A stretch of 64,000 bases of DNA from Paracnuella aquatica. GTDB taxonomy: Bacteria; Bacteroidota; Bacteroidia; Chitinophagales; Chitinophagaceae. Shown piece by piece: positions 44,570 through 54,079 of the stretch. The translations under genes were made by a program, and so were the position numbers. A model generated the notes under the pieces. That model saw only the letters and a program-made list of their open reading frames with translations. It was not told the origin of the DNA and ran no database searches. The stretch is taken from NCBI RefSeq assembly GCF_003332885.2, contig NZ_QOWJ01000013.1, forward strand, positions 1-64,000. Reading direction: 5' to 3'. The number at the start of each line of letters is the position of its first letter. Position 1 is the first letter of the stretch.

Positions 44570-46531
44570 CTATTGAACTTCAAGGAAATCGAGATTCAAA
44601 ATTTTTATCTTTTGCTCCTTAGTACCAAGGGGAATTGACCACCGCTTTTCCATAAAATCGAGAAGAATTAATCCTCTGTTAAGAATATCTTTTGGTGTCC
44701 AACTTTCCAACTTACTAATTGCATTTTCTGAGTAAGATCCGAACCGGTATCCTATTTGATTTTTATCATTGTCAACCTTAAGATGGAAACACTTATTCTG
44801 CAAACTTGAGTTTTTGGGCTTTGAAAGCGGCAGAAGATTCCCCAAGGAATTGTTTAAAATCTTTCTCTGTTTGAGTGGGTATTTATTAAAATCTTTCTTC
44901 CAACAATTTTCTCTTGCTGTCTGTGGATAAATATGCTCAACGGTCACAAAATCTTCCTGCTCTGAATTAAAGCTCCTCCAATCGATTTTAATCTTTTTTG
45001 TCTTACTAGATCCTTTCAAAGACAGGTCATATTCGAATAAAAAGTATCGAATTCCACTCCATTCATAAAAGCCTTCGTTTGAAAACTTTTTAGTTACATC
45101 CGAAATAAAATCCTTGTCATTCACAATTAAATTTGTTCTCTCTGCTAATTGCTTCTCCAACTCAGCAACACTTAAAGTTCCATTTGTAACCCTTAAGGCA
45201 AATAAATTGAGATCCCACAGGGGTATCACATATCGATGCGAATATATATGTACCACGAAGCCAAACCTTTCCAACGTTGTTAGCAACTTAAGCCTAAGAT
45301 TTTTATTAGGCTTTTTTAAATAGCATGACAAAAGCAGTGGAGCAAAGTGGTTTAAGCCGATTCTAAAAAGCTTCTCTAATAATGCTTTCTCATCATCCTC
45401 GTAGTCATTAGATAGTGTTGGGTTATATATATTAAACCATATTTCTACACTTTTCTGTAGACTTTCAATATAATTGTTTACATCCTTGATTGTAAGTTTT
45501 CCATCTTCTGAATCTGAAGACTCATATAGGTTTTTTAAATTAAACTTCTTTTCTAAGAGAAAAACCTCATAATTATCTCGATAGAAGTTGTTAATCCTTC
45601 TGGCCTTCATAGGACTGAAATCTTCCGCCACATCTACCTCTTCACCAAAATAAATCATATAGTGGTTCATCAAAAAGAAATCATCTTTCAATGGCCTTTC
45701 TTTATTTCGACCTAAGAAATGGTAAACCGCCTTCCAAGAATCATTGATTCTTTTACGTAATTGGTTCCGCTCATTTTCATCAGCTTCAAACTTTGTAGAC
45801 AGGTAAATCAAACGATTCTTAAGCAACTCCAAATTAGAAAGTGGCTTTCCTCTGTTATTCATTGTTTCAAAGGCAATAAAGACATCTATATCTGATGTAA
45901 TACTATAAATATTAAATAAAAGGCTTTGGGTAATTTTCCTAAAGACAAGCTCCACAGCTTCCTTACTTAATTCTTGTAGCCTTTCTTTAAAATACTCCTT
46001 AGCATAAAGAAGATTGTGTGTATAAATGGTTTCTTCTTTCAAATAGCCGCTAGAAGAATTTTCTAAAAAAATTCTTGTTTTTAAAAACTCATAGCTAGGG
46101 TTATCCTTTTCATATCCGAAAATGTATGACCGGGAAATACCGCCATCCTTGGAGTCAAAAATGTATCGTTTGCGAATTTCATCAATTGTTGAATAGTTTA
46201 GTTTTTCGTCAGACGGAATAATTTCTGTTATTGCTTGAATTAAAATTATAGTCGTAGTAAGCCTTTGCTGGCCATCAACCACATAATAGGGTTCAAAGCT
46301 TTTTGAAACAATAATCCAGTCATCATCTGTCCATTTTGAACAAGTTTCCTTAGGCACTTTCTCTAAGGTCAGCACACCAACGTAGTGGTTCTTATCGTCC
46401 TCAAGTTGCATTATGTCATTCCAAAAGTCTTTCAATTGCTTTTCTGTCCAAGCATACCCACGTTGATAGTCGGGAATTCTATATAGCCGCTCTGTAAATA
46501 TTTTAGAGATCGATTGTAGTTGATTATCCAT
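44570..46531 (-). CDS. GmrSD-type DUF262/DUF1524 restriction-like protein
   Basis: A 653-residue protein. DUF262 is at the N-terminus with RIPDYQRGYAW (residues 18-28) and the NTP-binding motif VVDGQQRLTT (about 84-93), then FEPYYV and NNRGKPLSNLELLKNRLI. DUF1524 is near the C-terminus with the HNH-like VEHIYPQ and LGNLLPLSKPKNSSLQNKCF. This fusion defines GmrSD-type modification-dependent restriction enzymes (NTP-driven cleavage of DNA with modified bases), related to BrxU and SspE in phage defence. The DNA is clearly more AT-rich than both sides, with many AAA and TTT codons, which suggests recent transfer. No other defence gene is adjacent. Confidence 0.87.
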   Translation of the reverse strand: MDNQLQSISKIFTERLYRIPDYQRGYAWTEKQLKDFWNDIMQLEDDKNHYVGVLTLEKVPKETCSKWTDDDWIIVSKSFEPYYVVDGQQRLTTTIILIQAITEIIPSDEKLNYSTIDEIRKRYIFDSKDGGISRSYIFGYEKDNPSYEFLKTRIFLENSSSGYLKEETIYTHNLLYAKEYFKERLQELSKEAVELVFRKITQSLLFNIYSITSDIDVFIAFETMNNRGKPLSNLELLKNRLIYLSTKFEADENERNQLRKRINDSWKAVYHFLGRNKERPLKDDFFLMNHYMIYFGEEVDVAEDFSPMKARRINNFYRDNYEVFLLEKKFNLKNLYESSDSEDGKLTIKDVNNYIESLQKSVEIWFNIYNPTLSNDYEDDEKALLEKLFRIGLNHFAPLLLSCYLKKPNKNLRLKLLTTLERFGFVVHIYSHRYVIPLWDLNLFALRVTNGTLSVAELEKQLAERTNLIVNDKDFISDVTKKFSNEGFYEWSGIRYFLFEYDLSLKGSSKTKKIKIDWRSFNSEQEDFVTVEHIYPQTARENCWKKDFNKYPLKQRKILNNSLGNLLPLSKPKNSSLQNKCFHLKVDNDKNQIGYRFGSYSENAISKLESWTPKDILNRGLILLDFMEKRWSIPLGTKEQKIKILNLDFLEVQ

Positions 46532-46686
46532 AGTCCGTTACAGTTTTTTATTTATTTAATAGACAAGAATTTAAATACTGGTCCTTCATTTAGTTGCATT
46601 ATAAATTTTCTAATAAGCCAGTCGCCTTCTATTTTTTACTGCTCTCTTATAAAAAAAGCAAACGACATATATGACTATGTTCCTAC

Positions 46687-48258
46687 TCACCCCAACAACT
46701 CCAACCCCTTCTCCTTCTCGCCTTCTTCCCCTTTCACCTCTTTAGCCGTGGTGCCCAAATACTCCGGCAGCCCCATGCCCGCCATATCAAACATATCTTT
46801 CAGCGGCGGCACGGCTTTGTAGAGGCCGGAAACAAAGTTGGCCGTGGCGTTTTTGCCATCGCCGCCTCCGCCGTTTTCCCAAACGGTTACCTTGTCTATT
46901 TTCAGGTTCTTGATGGCTTCGGTCTGCATCCTTACCAGCTCGGGCAACTTGTCGGAGATCAGCAGCAGCACGGCATCTTTGGGGTTGTTGCCGGCGGCCT
47001 TTACAATGCGGTCCAGCCCCTCGGCCTGCTTTGTCAGCATTTCGTACATACCGCGGGCTTCGGCTTCCAGCTTGGCATAAATGGCATCAGCTTCGCCCTT
47101 GGCCTTTTCGCGGATGCGTTCGGCCTCGGCCTGCGCTTCAATGATGGCTTTTTGCTTCGCAATTTCTGCACTTACCACAATGTTGGCATTTTGCGCAGCA
47201 CGTTCCCGCTCGGCACGGGCTTCCTCGGCGCGGCGCTCTGCGGAGTAGGCTTCTTCCAGTGCCCTGGCCGACTGCACTTTTTCGGCGGCAATGGCCCGCT
47301 TGTTGGCTTCGGCTTCCCGTTCGCGGCGGTCGGCTTCGGAGGCGGCAATCTGTATGCGGGAAAGGTTTTCGCCCTGCACCGCAATGGCGTTCGCTTCGGC
47401 GGTTTTGATCCGCGTATCCCGTTCGGCTTCCACCTTGCCAATCTGCTCGTCGCGTTTGGCCGAGGCAATGATCACTTCGCGGTCTTTAACGGCCAGCGCA
47501 ATCTGCGAGTCGCGGTCGCGCTGCGTTTCGGCAATCTGCACATCACGGTCTTTTTGCGTTTGCTGGATGATGATGTCTTTTTCCCGCTCGGCCGATGCCT
47601 TGCCGGTTTCGCCCACTTTGTCCTGCTCGGCCACGCTTTTCTTGGCTTCGTTGATGGCCTTGGCAGCGGCTTCTTTACCTAACGCTTCTATATAACCGCT
47701 TTCGTCCTTGATGTCGGTGATGTTTACGTTGATCAGTTTCAGCCCGATCTTTTTCAGCTCCGCTTCCACGTTGGAGGCCACGTTGCTTAAAAACTTATCC
47801 CTGTTGTTGTTGATCTCCTCGATGTCCATCATGGCCACCACCAGGCGCATCTGGCCCAGGATGATGTCGTTGGCCAGCGAATGGATATCGGCAGGCTGCA
47901 GGCCCAGCAGGCGTTCGGCGGCGTTCTCCATCACACCGGGTTCGGTAGAGATGCCCACGGTAAACTTGGACGGCACATCTACGCGGATGTTTTGCTTGCT
48001 CAGCGCCTTGGTGAGGTTTACTTCGATGGACATCGGCGTAAGGTCCATGAATGCAAAGTCCTGGATCACCGGCCACACAAAGGCGGCGCCGCCGTGGATA
48101 CATTTGGCACTGAGGTTGCCTTCGGTGCCCTTGCCCACTTTGCCGTACACCACCAGCACCTTATCGGAAGGGCAGCGTTTGTACCGGCTGATCATGGACA
48201 GCACGAGGATAAAAATGAAAATTACCGCAACAGCGACGACGATGAGTAGGTAGGACAT
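46687..48258 (-). CDS. Flotillin-family (SPFH/PHB) membrane protein
   Basis: A 523-residue protein with one N-terminal membrane helix (LLIVVAVAVIFIFILVL) and an SPFH domain (KVLVVYGKVGKGTEGN, VWPVIQDFAFMDLTPMSIEV, LLGLQPADIHSLANDII). From about residue 200 to 420 a very long charged Ala/Glu/Lys coiled coil follows, with a repeated AERE/DRD pattern (RDVQIAETQRDRDSQIAL). It ends in a flotillin-like tail with a Gly-rich loop. Flotillins assemble membrane microdomains. The NfeD-like gene upstream on the same strand matches the YqiJ-YqiK type pairing. Confidence 0.9.
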   Translation of the reverse strand: MSYLLIVVAVAVIFIFILVLSMISRYKRCPSDKVLVVYGKVGKGTEGNLSAKCIHGGAAFVWPVIQDFAFMDLTPMSIEVNLTKALSKQNIRVDVPSKFTVGISTEPGVMENAAERLLGLQPADIHSLANDIILGQMRLVVAMMDIEEINNNRDKFLSNVASNVEAELKKIGLKLINVNITDIKDESGYIEALGKEAAAKAINEAKKSVAEQDKVGETGKASAEREKDIIIQQTQKDRDVQIAETQRDRDSQIALAVKDREVIIASAKRDEQIGKVEAERDTRIKTAEANAIAVQGENLSRIQIAASEADRREREAEANKRAIAAEKVQSARALEEAYSAERRAEEARAERERAAQNANIVVSAEIAKQKAIIEAQAEAERIREKAKGEADAIYAKLEAEARGMYEMLTKQAEGLDRIVKAAGNNPKDAVLLLISDKLPELVRMQTEAIKNLKIDKVTVWENGGGGDGKNATANFVSGLYKAVPPLKDMFDMAGMGLPEYLGTTAKEVKGEEGEKEKGLELLG

Positions 48259-48455
48259 GTTAGTTGGGAGTTAGTAGTTGATAGTTAGGAGATGGTGGAT
48301 GATTGATGGTGGATGATGGTTGGGAGTTGGGAGTGATTATTGGATTATTGATTATTGAAGCCAACAGTGATTATTTCTAAACCAATAATTAATAATCAGT
48401 AATCAATAATTTCCTCATTCACCATTCACGATTCACGATTGACGGTTCACGTTTC
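48259..48455. repeat. Degenerate short-word tract between the flotillin and NfeD-like genes
   Basis: Runs of near-identical 7-10-base words fill the gap: GTTGGGAGTTAGTAGTTGAT, GATGGTGGATGATTGATGGT, ATTATTGGATTATTGATTAT, then the complementary style ATTCACCATTCACGATTCAC further on. The left part is G/T-rich and the right part C/A-rich, so the tract as a whole can fold on itself. Such tracts occur in Bacteroidota intergenic DNA and have no known function. Confidence 0.6.
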
Positions 48456-48463
48456 AGGCCGCT

Positions 48464-49036
48464 TCAGCTCAGCGAGGACGTCACGATCAAAATGCGTTCA
48501 TTCAGGGTGCTCACCACTTTAATGGGGCGGCCCGAGGCAATGTCGGCGGAGTCGTCGGTCATGGCATCGAGCTCCACCAGGCGGCCCTGCACCTGCACCT
48601 GCACTTTGCCCATGCCGCTGCGGCCGGCGGGGATGCGCAGGTAGGTTTCGCCCACCTGACTTACGGCGTTTTTTAGTTGCAGCGTACCGCTTTGGCGCAT
48701 GCCTGCAGCCCGTTTCATGATGAGCAGCAGCAGGGCCACCATGGCCGTACCGGCCAGCAGCGCAATGAGCACCACCAGCACAGGGTGCAAGCCGGCTTTG
48801 TGGGCCGCCAGCCCGCTCCAGCCAAACATGGTAAAGAACACAATAAGGTTGCGCACCGTAAAAAACGAAGTGGCATCACCGTCGGCGTCCCCATCGAAGT
48901 CGGAACTGTCGCCGCCAATGAAAAAGGATATGATTGTTTGTACTAAAAACAAGAGGGAAAAAAAGAGGGCAATACACCAGAGGATAAGCTCAAACCCCTG
49001 TAACTGAAGCAACCACCTGAGCAGATCGGCAAGCAT
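48464..49036 (-). CDS. NfeD/YqiJ-like membrane protein
   Basis: The preferred start is the ATG at 49036 (MLADLLRWLLQLQGF), giving 190 residues; a Met at 49087 is less likely. Three membrane helices (FELILWCIALFFSLLFLV, FFTVRNLIVFFTMFGW, VLVVLIALLAGTAMVALLLL) surround an acidic cytosolic loop (GGDSSDFDGDADGDATS). The C-terminal OB-fold-like part is LKNAVSQVGETYLRIPAG, VQGRLVELDAM and RPIKVVSTLNERILIV. NfeD-type proteins pair with flotillins; the flotillin gene follows on the same strand after the 205-bp tract. Confidence 0.75.
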   Translation of the reverse strand: MLADLLRWLLQLQGFELILWCIALFFSLLFLVQTIISFFIGGDSSDFDGDADGDATSFFTVRNLIVFFTMFGWSGLAAHKAGLHPVLVVLIALLAGTAMVALLLLIMKRAAGMRQSGTLQLKNAVSQVGETYLRIPAGRSGMGKVQVQVQGRLVELDAMTDDSADIASGRPIKVVSTLNERILIVTSSLS

Positions 49037-49305
49037 GTTGTGTGTTTTGGTCTGCAGCCAAGATACTGATTTTTTCAAACCCATCAATAAGAGGCAGAGC
49101 GCAAAATAGACGCAGAGCCCAATTGGGCGGGCAAAATGGTTGAAAATTGTTTAGGAAAAAAAGGAAAAATGCAACGATGCAATCACCATTTTGCACAGCT
49201 TTGATCCCGGTCTTAATTTAAAATTTGACCCAAAACATTAGCAAATGCAATGTAGAGGGTGATCATATTATTCGTGACACAACGCCATGAAACGCCTGTG
49301 TTTCT

Positions 49306-49440
49306 AATTGCCGAACAATGCTCTGCTGCCCTTCACCACAGTAGTACCAAAGCTCCATCAAGGCGTTATCCCGAGATCAGGCTGTCATTTGATCTCGGGC
49401 CTGCTTTTACTTTTTTGCAGGAGCAAAAAAGTAAAAGCAA
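49306..49440 (+). repeat. Family-B double-hairpin repeat, copy 1
   Basis: Begins ATTGCCGAACAATG, contains CACCACAGTAGTACC, then two stems: CCCGAGATCA against TGATCTCGGG, and GCTTTTACTTTTTTGC against GCAAAAAAGTAAAAGC (49403-49438, a perfect 16-bp stem around AGGA). It lies in the gap between the divergent NfeD-like gene and the 99-residue protein gene. Confidence 0.85.
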
Positions 49441-49566
49441 AAACCAACAACCAAGAAGGACGCTACGCCCTACAACATCCCAAAAATTCCACGACACAAA
49501 ACAGCAACAATCCTTTATGCGCATCCGCCCCTTTCCCCTACATTTATACAAACCCCCAAAACCCCC

Positions 49567-49866
49567 ATGAACGAAAACCACGAAAAACTCCGCGACCTCT
49601 TCAACCGCATACCACGGCGCCACACCCCCGACAACGTCAAAGAAATTTACAGCATTGTAGATGCCTATGAAGACGTGTTAAAAGAACTGGAAGCCGACGA
49701 ACGCTATGGTGCCGAAGTGAACCCCTTGTTTGATACGCTGGACCCCATCCGCGCCACCATTAAAAAATCGAACGACAACAAGGCGTCCAAAAAAGTAAAA
49801 GACACGCTATTCGATGAAGCCTCCGGTGCCCTGAAAGACAGCATCGAAGCCGCCATGCAATTGTAG
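49567..49866 (+). CDS. Hypothetical 99-residue helical protein
   Basis: Starts at ATG 49567 (MNENHEKLRDLFNRIPRRHT). It is charged and helical (SIVDAYEDVLKELEADERYG, DEASGALKDSIEAAMQL) with no signal or membrane segment. It may be a small cytosolic protein or a regulator. I recognise no family. It lies 126 bp ahead of the ribonuclease D gene on the same strand, and this pair is bracketed by two family-B repeats in opposite orientation. Confidence 0.65.
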   Translation: MNENHEKLRDLFNRIPRRHTPDNVKEIYSIVDAYEDVLKELEADERYGAEVNPLFDTLDPIRATIKKSNDNKASKKVKDTLFDEASGALKDSIEAAMQL

Positions 49867-49992
49867 CGGCCGAAAAGTTGCCCAGTACAAAAATCGACAA
49901 CGGCCCCTTCAACCAGCAAGCGCTTTCACAAGGCGCTCCGCCCGCCACACATGTAGCGAATCCCCTATTTTTGCGTTCTAATAAATTGACCA

Positions 49993-51159
49993 TTGCCCTT
50001 ACCCACAGCCGGCACGCAACCGGTTCACTATATCGACCAGCCACACCTGTTGGCACCCTGCCTGCAACAACTGGCACAAAGCAATACCCTGGCCTTTGAC
50101 CTTGAATTCGACAACAACCGCTATGGTTACGGCGTTACGCTTTGCCTGGTGCAGGTAGCCACGCCGCAGGCCTGCTATGTCATCGACCCGCTTGCCGGCC
50201 TCGACCTGGCCGAATTGTACGTGCTCTTTGAACAGCCGGCCATCCAAAAAATTGTGCATGCACCCGGCGAAGACCTGCGCTTGTTGCACAGCCTGGGCTG
50301 CTATCCCAAAAACCTGTTTGATACCGAAGTAGCGGCACGGCTGCTCAACTACGAGCAATCGTCGCTAACGGCGCTGCTGCGCGATAAGCTGCAGTTCCAG
50401 ATGGATAAAAAACAGCAGAAAAGCAACTGGCTGCGCCGCCCGCTGTCGGATGAACAGGTGCAGTATGCCGCCGACGATGTGCTGTGGCTACACCCGCTGA
50501 AAGCGTTGCTGGAAAAGGAAGCGGAGGAACGTGGCGTGCTGCCGTATGTGCGGGAAGAACAGGAGCTGCTCAGCACCACCATCCACGGCAATGGAGCCAA
50601 AACGAGTTTTTTAAAACCCGCCGACCTGCTCTACCTCAGCCCGCTGGAGCAATACATCACCAACGAGCTGTTGCGCTACCGCGATGAGCTGGCCCGCGGC
50701 ATGGGCAAACCCGCTTACCAGGTAATGGGCGAAGAGCTGGTGCGTGACCTGGTGACGGGCAAAATACAAGCGCAGGATATTCCGTACGAAACCAGTGTGC
50801 ATCCCCGCTATCGCAACGGCCGTTTTGCCACGCAGCTGGCGCAGCAGCTACGCCGGTTGAAGGAAGCCGCCGAAGATCAAAACCTGTCCGATGATCCACC
50901 GGGCCGGCCGCGGCTCACGCCGGAGCAGCATGCCGCCATCCGCCAGGCAGCCCACGACCGCGACCATCTTTTTGCACCCATCCAGCAGGCCCTCGTGCAG
51001 CGTTTTGGACAACACACCACCGTGTTGCTCCTGAGCAATAAAATGGTGAACGATATTGTAAAAGGCGCTATGCCGCTGCGGAATTTGCCGCGGTACCGGC
51101 AGCAGTTGATCCGGGAAATTGCAGGCGAGTTGGGATTGGATGTGGGAAGGTATGAGTAG
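49993..51159 (+). CDS. rnd: Ribonuclease D
   Basis: A 388-residue 3'-5' exoribonuclease for RNA maturation. The DEDDy site is complete: LAFDLEFDNN (Asp, Glu), NLFDTEVAARLL (Asp) and YAADDVLWL (Tyr, Asp). An HRDC-like region follows about residue 200 (YRDELARGMGKPAYQVMGEE). The start is a TTG at 49993: an in-frame stop lies just upstream (49987) and no ATG precedes the conserved fold. It is cytosolic and follows the small helical protein gene. Confidence 0.88.
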   Translation: MPLPTAGTQPVHYIDQPHLLAPCLQQLAQSNTLAFDLEFDNNRYGYGVTLCLVQVATPQACYVIDPLAGLDLAELYVLFEQPAIQKIVHAPGEDLRLLHSLGCYPKNLFDTEVAARLLNYEQSSLTALLRDKLQFQMDKKQQKSNWLRRPLSDEQVQYAADDVLWLHPLKALLEKEAEERGVLPYVREEQELLSTTIHGNGAKTSFLKPADLLYLSPLEQYITNELLRYRDELARGMGKPAYQVMGEELVRDLVTGKIQAQDIPYETSVHPRYRNGRFATQLAQQLRRLKEAAEDQNLSDDPPGRPRLTPEQHAAIRQAAHDRDHLFAPIQQALVQRFGQHTTVLLLSNKMVNDIVKGAMPLRNLPRYRQQLIREIAGELGLDVGRYE

Positions 51160-51231
51160 GCGGGTGATGTGATTTTTTTTGAAATATCATCTTTCCAAAA
51201 ATTCAGCTTGCGTTTGCATTCGCTTAAAAGT

Positions 51232-51368
51232 TTGCTTTTACTTTTTTGCTCCTGCAAAAAAGTAACAAAAAAGCAGGCCCGAGATCAAATGACAGCCTGA
51301 TCTCGGGATTGCGCCTTGATGGGGCTTTTGTACTACTGTGGTGAAGAACTGTGGATTATTATTCGGCA
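51232..51368 (-). repeat. Family-B double-hairpin repeat, copy 2 (inverted)
   Basis: Reverse complement of copies 1 and 3: TTGCTTTTACTTTTTTGCTC at the left end, then CCCGAGATCA/TGATCTCGGG and CTACTGTGGTGAAG. It has an extra AACAAAAA compared with copy 1, shared with copy 3. It lies between ribonuclease D and exonuclease III. Confidence 0.85.
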
Positions 51369-51534
51369 TTTTAAGCGCATACTGGTTGCACCCATCCAAT
51401 ATGTAAGATTATGTACTCAAACACTTCATGCCTGCTTTCATTACAGCACACAAATACCTTCTTCGGTATTTAAATCAAACACGATTTTCGCCAGCACTGT
51501 TTTTGCATATTTGTACCATCCAACTGAACCATTC

Positions 51535-52311
51535 ATGAAAATTGCTACTTACAATGTCAACGGCATATCGGCACGGCTGCCGGTGCTGCTGCGCTGGCTG
51601 GAAGAAACGGCACCTGATGTCGTATGCCTGCAGGAGTTGAAAGCACCGCAGGAGAAGTTTCCCGAAACTGCGCTTAGGGATGCCGGTTATACTGCTGCTT
51701 GGCTGGGGCAGAAAAGCTGGAATGGCGTGGCCATACTTTCGCGCAACCTGCCCATCGAATCGGTACAAACCGGCCTGCCCGGCAATGATGCCGATGAACA
51801 AAGCCGCTACATCCAGGCGGTGGTGGGCGGCATCACCATTGGTGGTTTGTACCTGCCCAACGGCAACCCGGCACCGGGGCCCAAGTTCGACTACAAGCTG
51901 GATTGGTTGGCGCATTTCGAACGGCATGCGGCTGCATTGGTACAATCTGATCGGCCGGTGGTGCTGGCCGGCGATTACAACATCATTCCCACCGAAGCCG
52001 ATGTGTACCGCCCCGAACGCTGGGTGGACGATGCCCTTTTCCGGCCCGAAAGCCGCGCCTCTTTCCAAACACTGTTGCAGCAGGGCTGGACGGATGCCCT
52101 GCGTCACTTGCACCCGGGTGAAACCGTCTATACCTACTACGACTATTTCCGCAATGCATTTGGCCGCAATGCCGGCCTGCGCATCGATCATTTGTTGCTC
52201 AACCCAAAGCTGGCCAGCCGCCTCACGGCCGCCGGTGTCGACCGCCACGTACGTGGCTGGGAAAAAAGCAGCGACCACTGCCCGGTTTGGATTGAAGTAA
52301 AAGATGAGTGA
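51535..52311 (+). CDS. xth: Exodeoxyribonuclease III (AP endonuclease)
   Basis: A 258-residue enzyme that cuts at abasic sites during base-excision repair. The start is ATG 51535 (MKIATYNVNGISARLP); the upstream open frame to 51316 crosses the family-B repeat and is not coding. Motifs: VVCLQELKAPQEKFP with the metal-binding Glu, SWNGVAILSRN, VVLAGDYNIIPTEADVY, GLRIDHLLLNPKL and KSSDHCPVWIEV with the catalytic Asp-His. The length fits the ExoIII family. Confidence 0.94.
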   Translation: MKIATYNVNGISARLPVLLRWLEETAPDVVCLQELKAPQEKFPETALRDAGYTAAWLGQKSWNGVAILSRNLPIESVQTGLPGNDADEQSRYIQAVVGGITIGGLYLPNGNPAPGPKFDYKLDWLAHFERHAAALVQSDRPVVLAGDYNIIPTEADVYRPERWVDDALFRPESRASFQTLLQQGWTDALRHLHPGETVYTYYDYFRNAFGRNAGLRIDHLLLNPKLASRLTAAGVDRHVRGWEKSSDHCPVWIEVKDE

Positions 52312-52503
52312 AGAGACGGCTAACAGGAATGCCCAGCCGAAAATTTTAAATAGTTATGCGTTGCGAAAAATAGGGAGTTGGCAATTGTGGCTTTTGAAAA
52401 ATGTTTGGGATACAGTCATCTAAATGCTTGCGCCAAATACTCACGGTGTTTTCGAAAATGCGCAAGTCCCAACACAAAGGTAATGAAAGTTTGAGCCGGT
52501 TAA

Positions 52504-52645
52504 AATTGCCGAACAATGATCCACTGCCCTTCACCACAGTACCACCACAGCCTAATCAGGGAACTATCCCGAGATCAGGCTGTCATTTGATCTCGGGCCT
52601 GCTTTTTTGTTACTTTTTTGTAGGAGCAAAAAAGTAAAAGCAACA
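52504..52645 (+). repeat. Family-B double-hairpin repeat, copy 3
   Basis: Begins AATTGCCGAACAATGATC, has CCCGAGATCA/TGATCTCGGG and TTACTTTTTTGTAGGAGCAA with the AAAAAAGTAA pairing arm. It lies between exonuclease III and the convergent 301-residue protein gene; its two stems could also act as a terminator. Confidence 0.85.
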
Positions 52646-52773
52646 ACAAGAAAAGGTGTAGCAAATCCGTCCTAGTCCAAGCTTTAGACACACCTTTCCT
52701 CCTAAATACTTTATTGCAAAAAACAAGACGGTGCTACGTCCAGAACAGAGTCTTATTCAAAAAAGTAACAACC

Positions 52774-53679
52774 TTACAATCGCACTGTCCTCGTGCATCG
52801 CTTATAATAATCCTGCCGCGGCGCAGGCTGCTGCTGCATTTTAGCTTGCGCCACAGGCTTCTTCCCCAGGCTAATCGGCACACCCAGCGTCATGCCCCAC
52901 GCCGATGCTTTTGGGTTCATTGCCGTAACCACCGGCTTGCCACCCGACACGCTGGTAACTTCTTCCGACGCCATATCAAACGGACGGGTATAAAACACGG
53001 TGAGGGTAAACAGTTGCTGCAGCCCTTTGCCAAAACTTACGCCCATGGCGGGTACCAGCGCCGTGTTCCATGCATCGGCAAAATAGCGGTAGCCATCCGC
53101 GTGCCGCACCAGCGTGGGGTTATTGGCCGACAGGTAAGCCAGTGCCAGCGACGGCTGCAGTTGCACATTCCAGGCTTTTTTTGCCGGGGCTTGTTTTGCC
53201 AAAACTTTTTTATCGCCGCACGACGGGCGGTAATAACCGCTGCCGCAGCCTTTGCGTTGGCCATAAGTATATGTTTTATTTGCTGAAGGCTTTGCAACGG
53301 CGATGGTGCTGCCTTTACCCAACCGTATGGGTTTGCTGGTATACTGGTATCCGGCTTCCATCCGCAGTTGCAGGTCGCCCGCCCTTTTGGGTTTCGCGGC
53401 AGCCAATGTGCCATCGTTATGGAACAGGAAACCAACCGGCGCAGGTGCTGTACCTACGTTGATAAATGGGCCGTGCCCGCCCTTAAAACGGATATCGGCT
53501 TTTAAGCCGGTCCGCAGGTGTGCGGCTACATGAGCACCGGAAAATGAATTAGCCGCCAGTGAAATGTTCGATCGTTCAAACCCGATCTGCGGCAGCAATG
53601 AAAACTGGGCCCATCCGCAAGCCGATGCCAACAGGGCCATGCAGCAAAGTAGCGTTGGTTTCATACACAAGGTTTTCAT
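52774..53679 (-). CDS. Exported outer-membrane-like hypothetical protein
   Basis: A 301-residue protein with signal peptide (TLLCCMALLASACGWAQ). The mature part alternates hydrophobic and polar residues like a beta barrel (QLQPSLALAYLSANNPTL, SAWGMTLGVPISLGK) and contains an insert with Cys and Lys (GQRKGCGSGYYRPSCGDKKV). The C-terminal end is basic. No named family was recognised. It starts at ATG 53679 and is monocistronic. Confidence 0.6.
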   Translation of the reverse strand: MKTLCMKPTLLCCMALLASACGWAQFSLLPQIGFERSNISLAANSFSGAHVAAHLRTGLKADIRFKGGHGPFINVGTAPAPVGFLFHNDGTLAAAKPKRAGDLQLRMEAGYQYTSKPIRLGKGSTIAVAKPSANKTYTYGQRKGCGSGYYRPSCGDKKVLAKQAPAKKAWNVQLQPSLALAYLSANNPTLVRHADGYRYFADAWNTALVPAMGVSFGKGLQQLFTLTVFYTRPFDMASEEVTSVSGGKPVVTAMNPKASAWGMTLGVPISLGKKPVAQAKMQQQPAPRQDYYKRCTRTVRL

Positions 53680-54079
53680 TAAATTAAAAACCTTGCATCA
53701 CCAATCATAGCTCATGCGGGCAATAATGGCCAATTTGGGCACAGCGCTGTTGCTCCTTTTTTTACAAAAAACCGGCACCAACGCAATCAACAAAACAGGT
53801 GTAACGTAAGGATAAGGGTGAAGTGTAAGGGCACTGGTGCAACGAACAAATGCTGTTGCAATGCACCGTTGAAACCGTACCGAAAAGCAGACAGGTTGAA
53901 TGCACAACAACCCGCTGCTTCAAGGTATGGGCCTGTTTGTGTGTGTAACTAACTATGGACGGGTATTCAATCAGCGATCACAAAAGTTCAGCACTATACC
54001 ACGCGCCACAACCAATGCCTGCAAGTTCCGGCTTAATGTGGCGCTGACCGCATTTATTGCATTAGAATAACATTAAAAT
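53680..54079. other. Gene-free stretch
   Basis: Between the exported protein gene and the second kinase gene I see no gene, repeat or terminator. The promoter of the exported protein should lie here. Confidence 0.5.

Noticed and set aside
49306-52645. Possible CRISPR array from the repeated units
   Set aside because: Only three units in mixed orientation, separated by whole genes, with no spacers.
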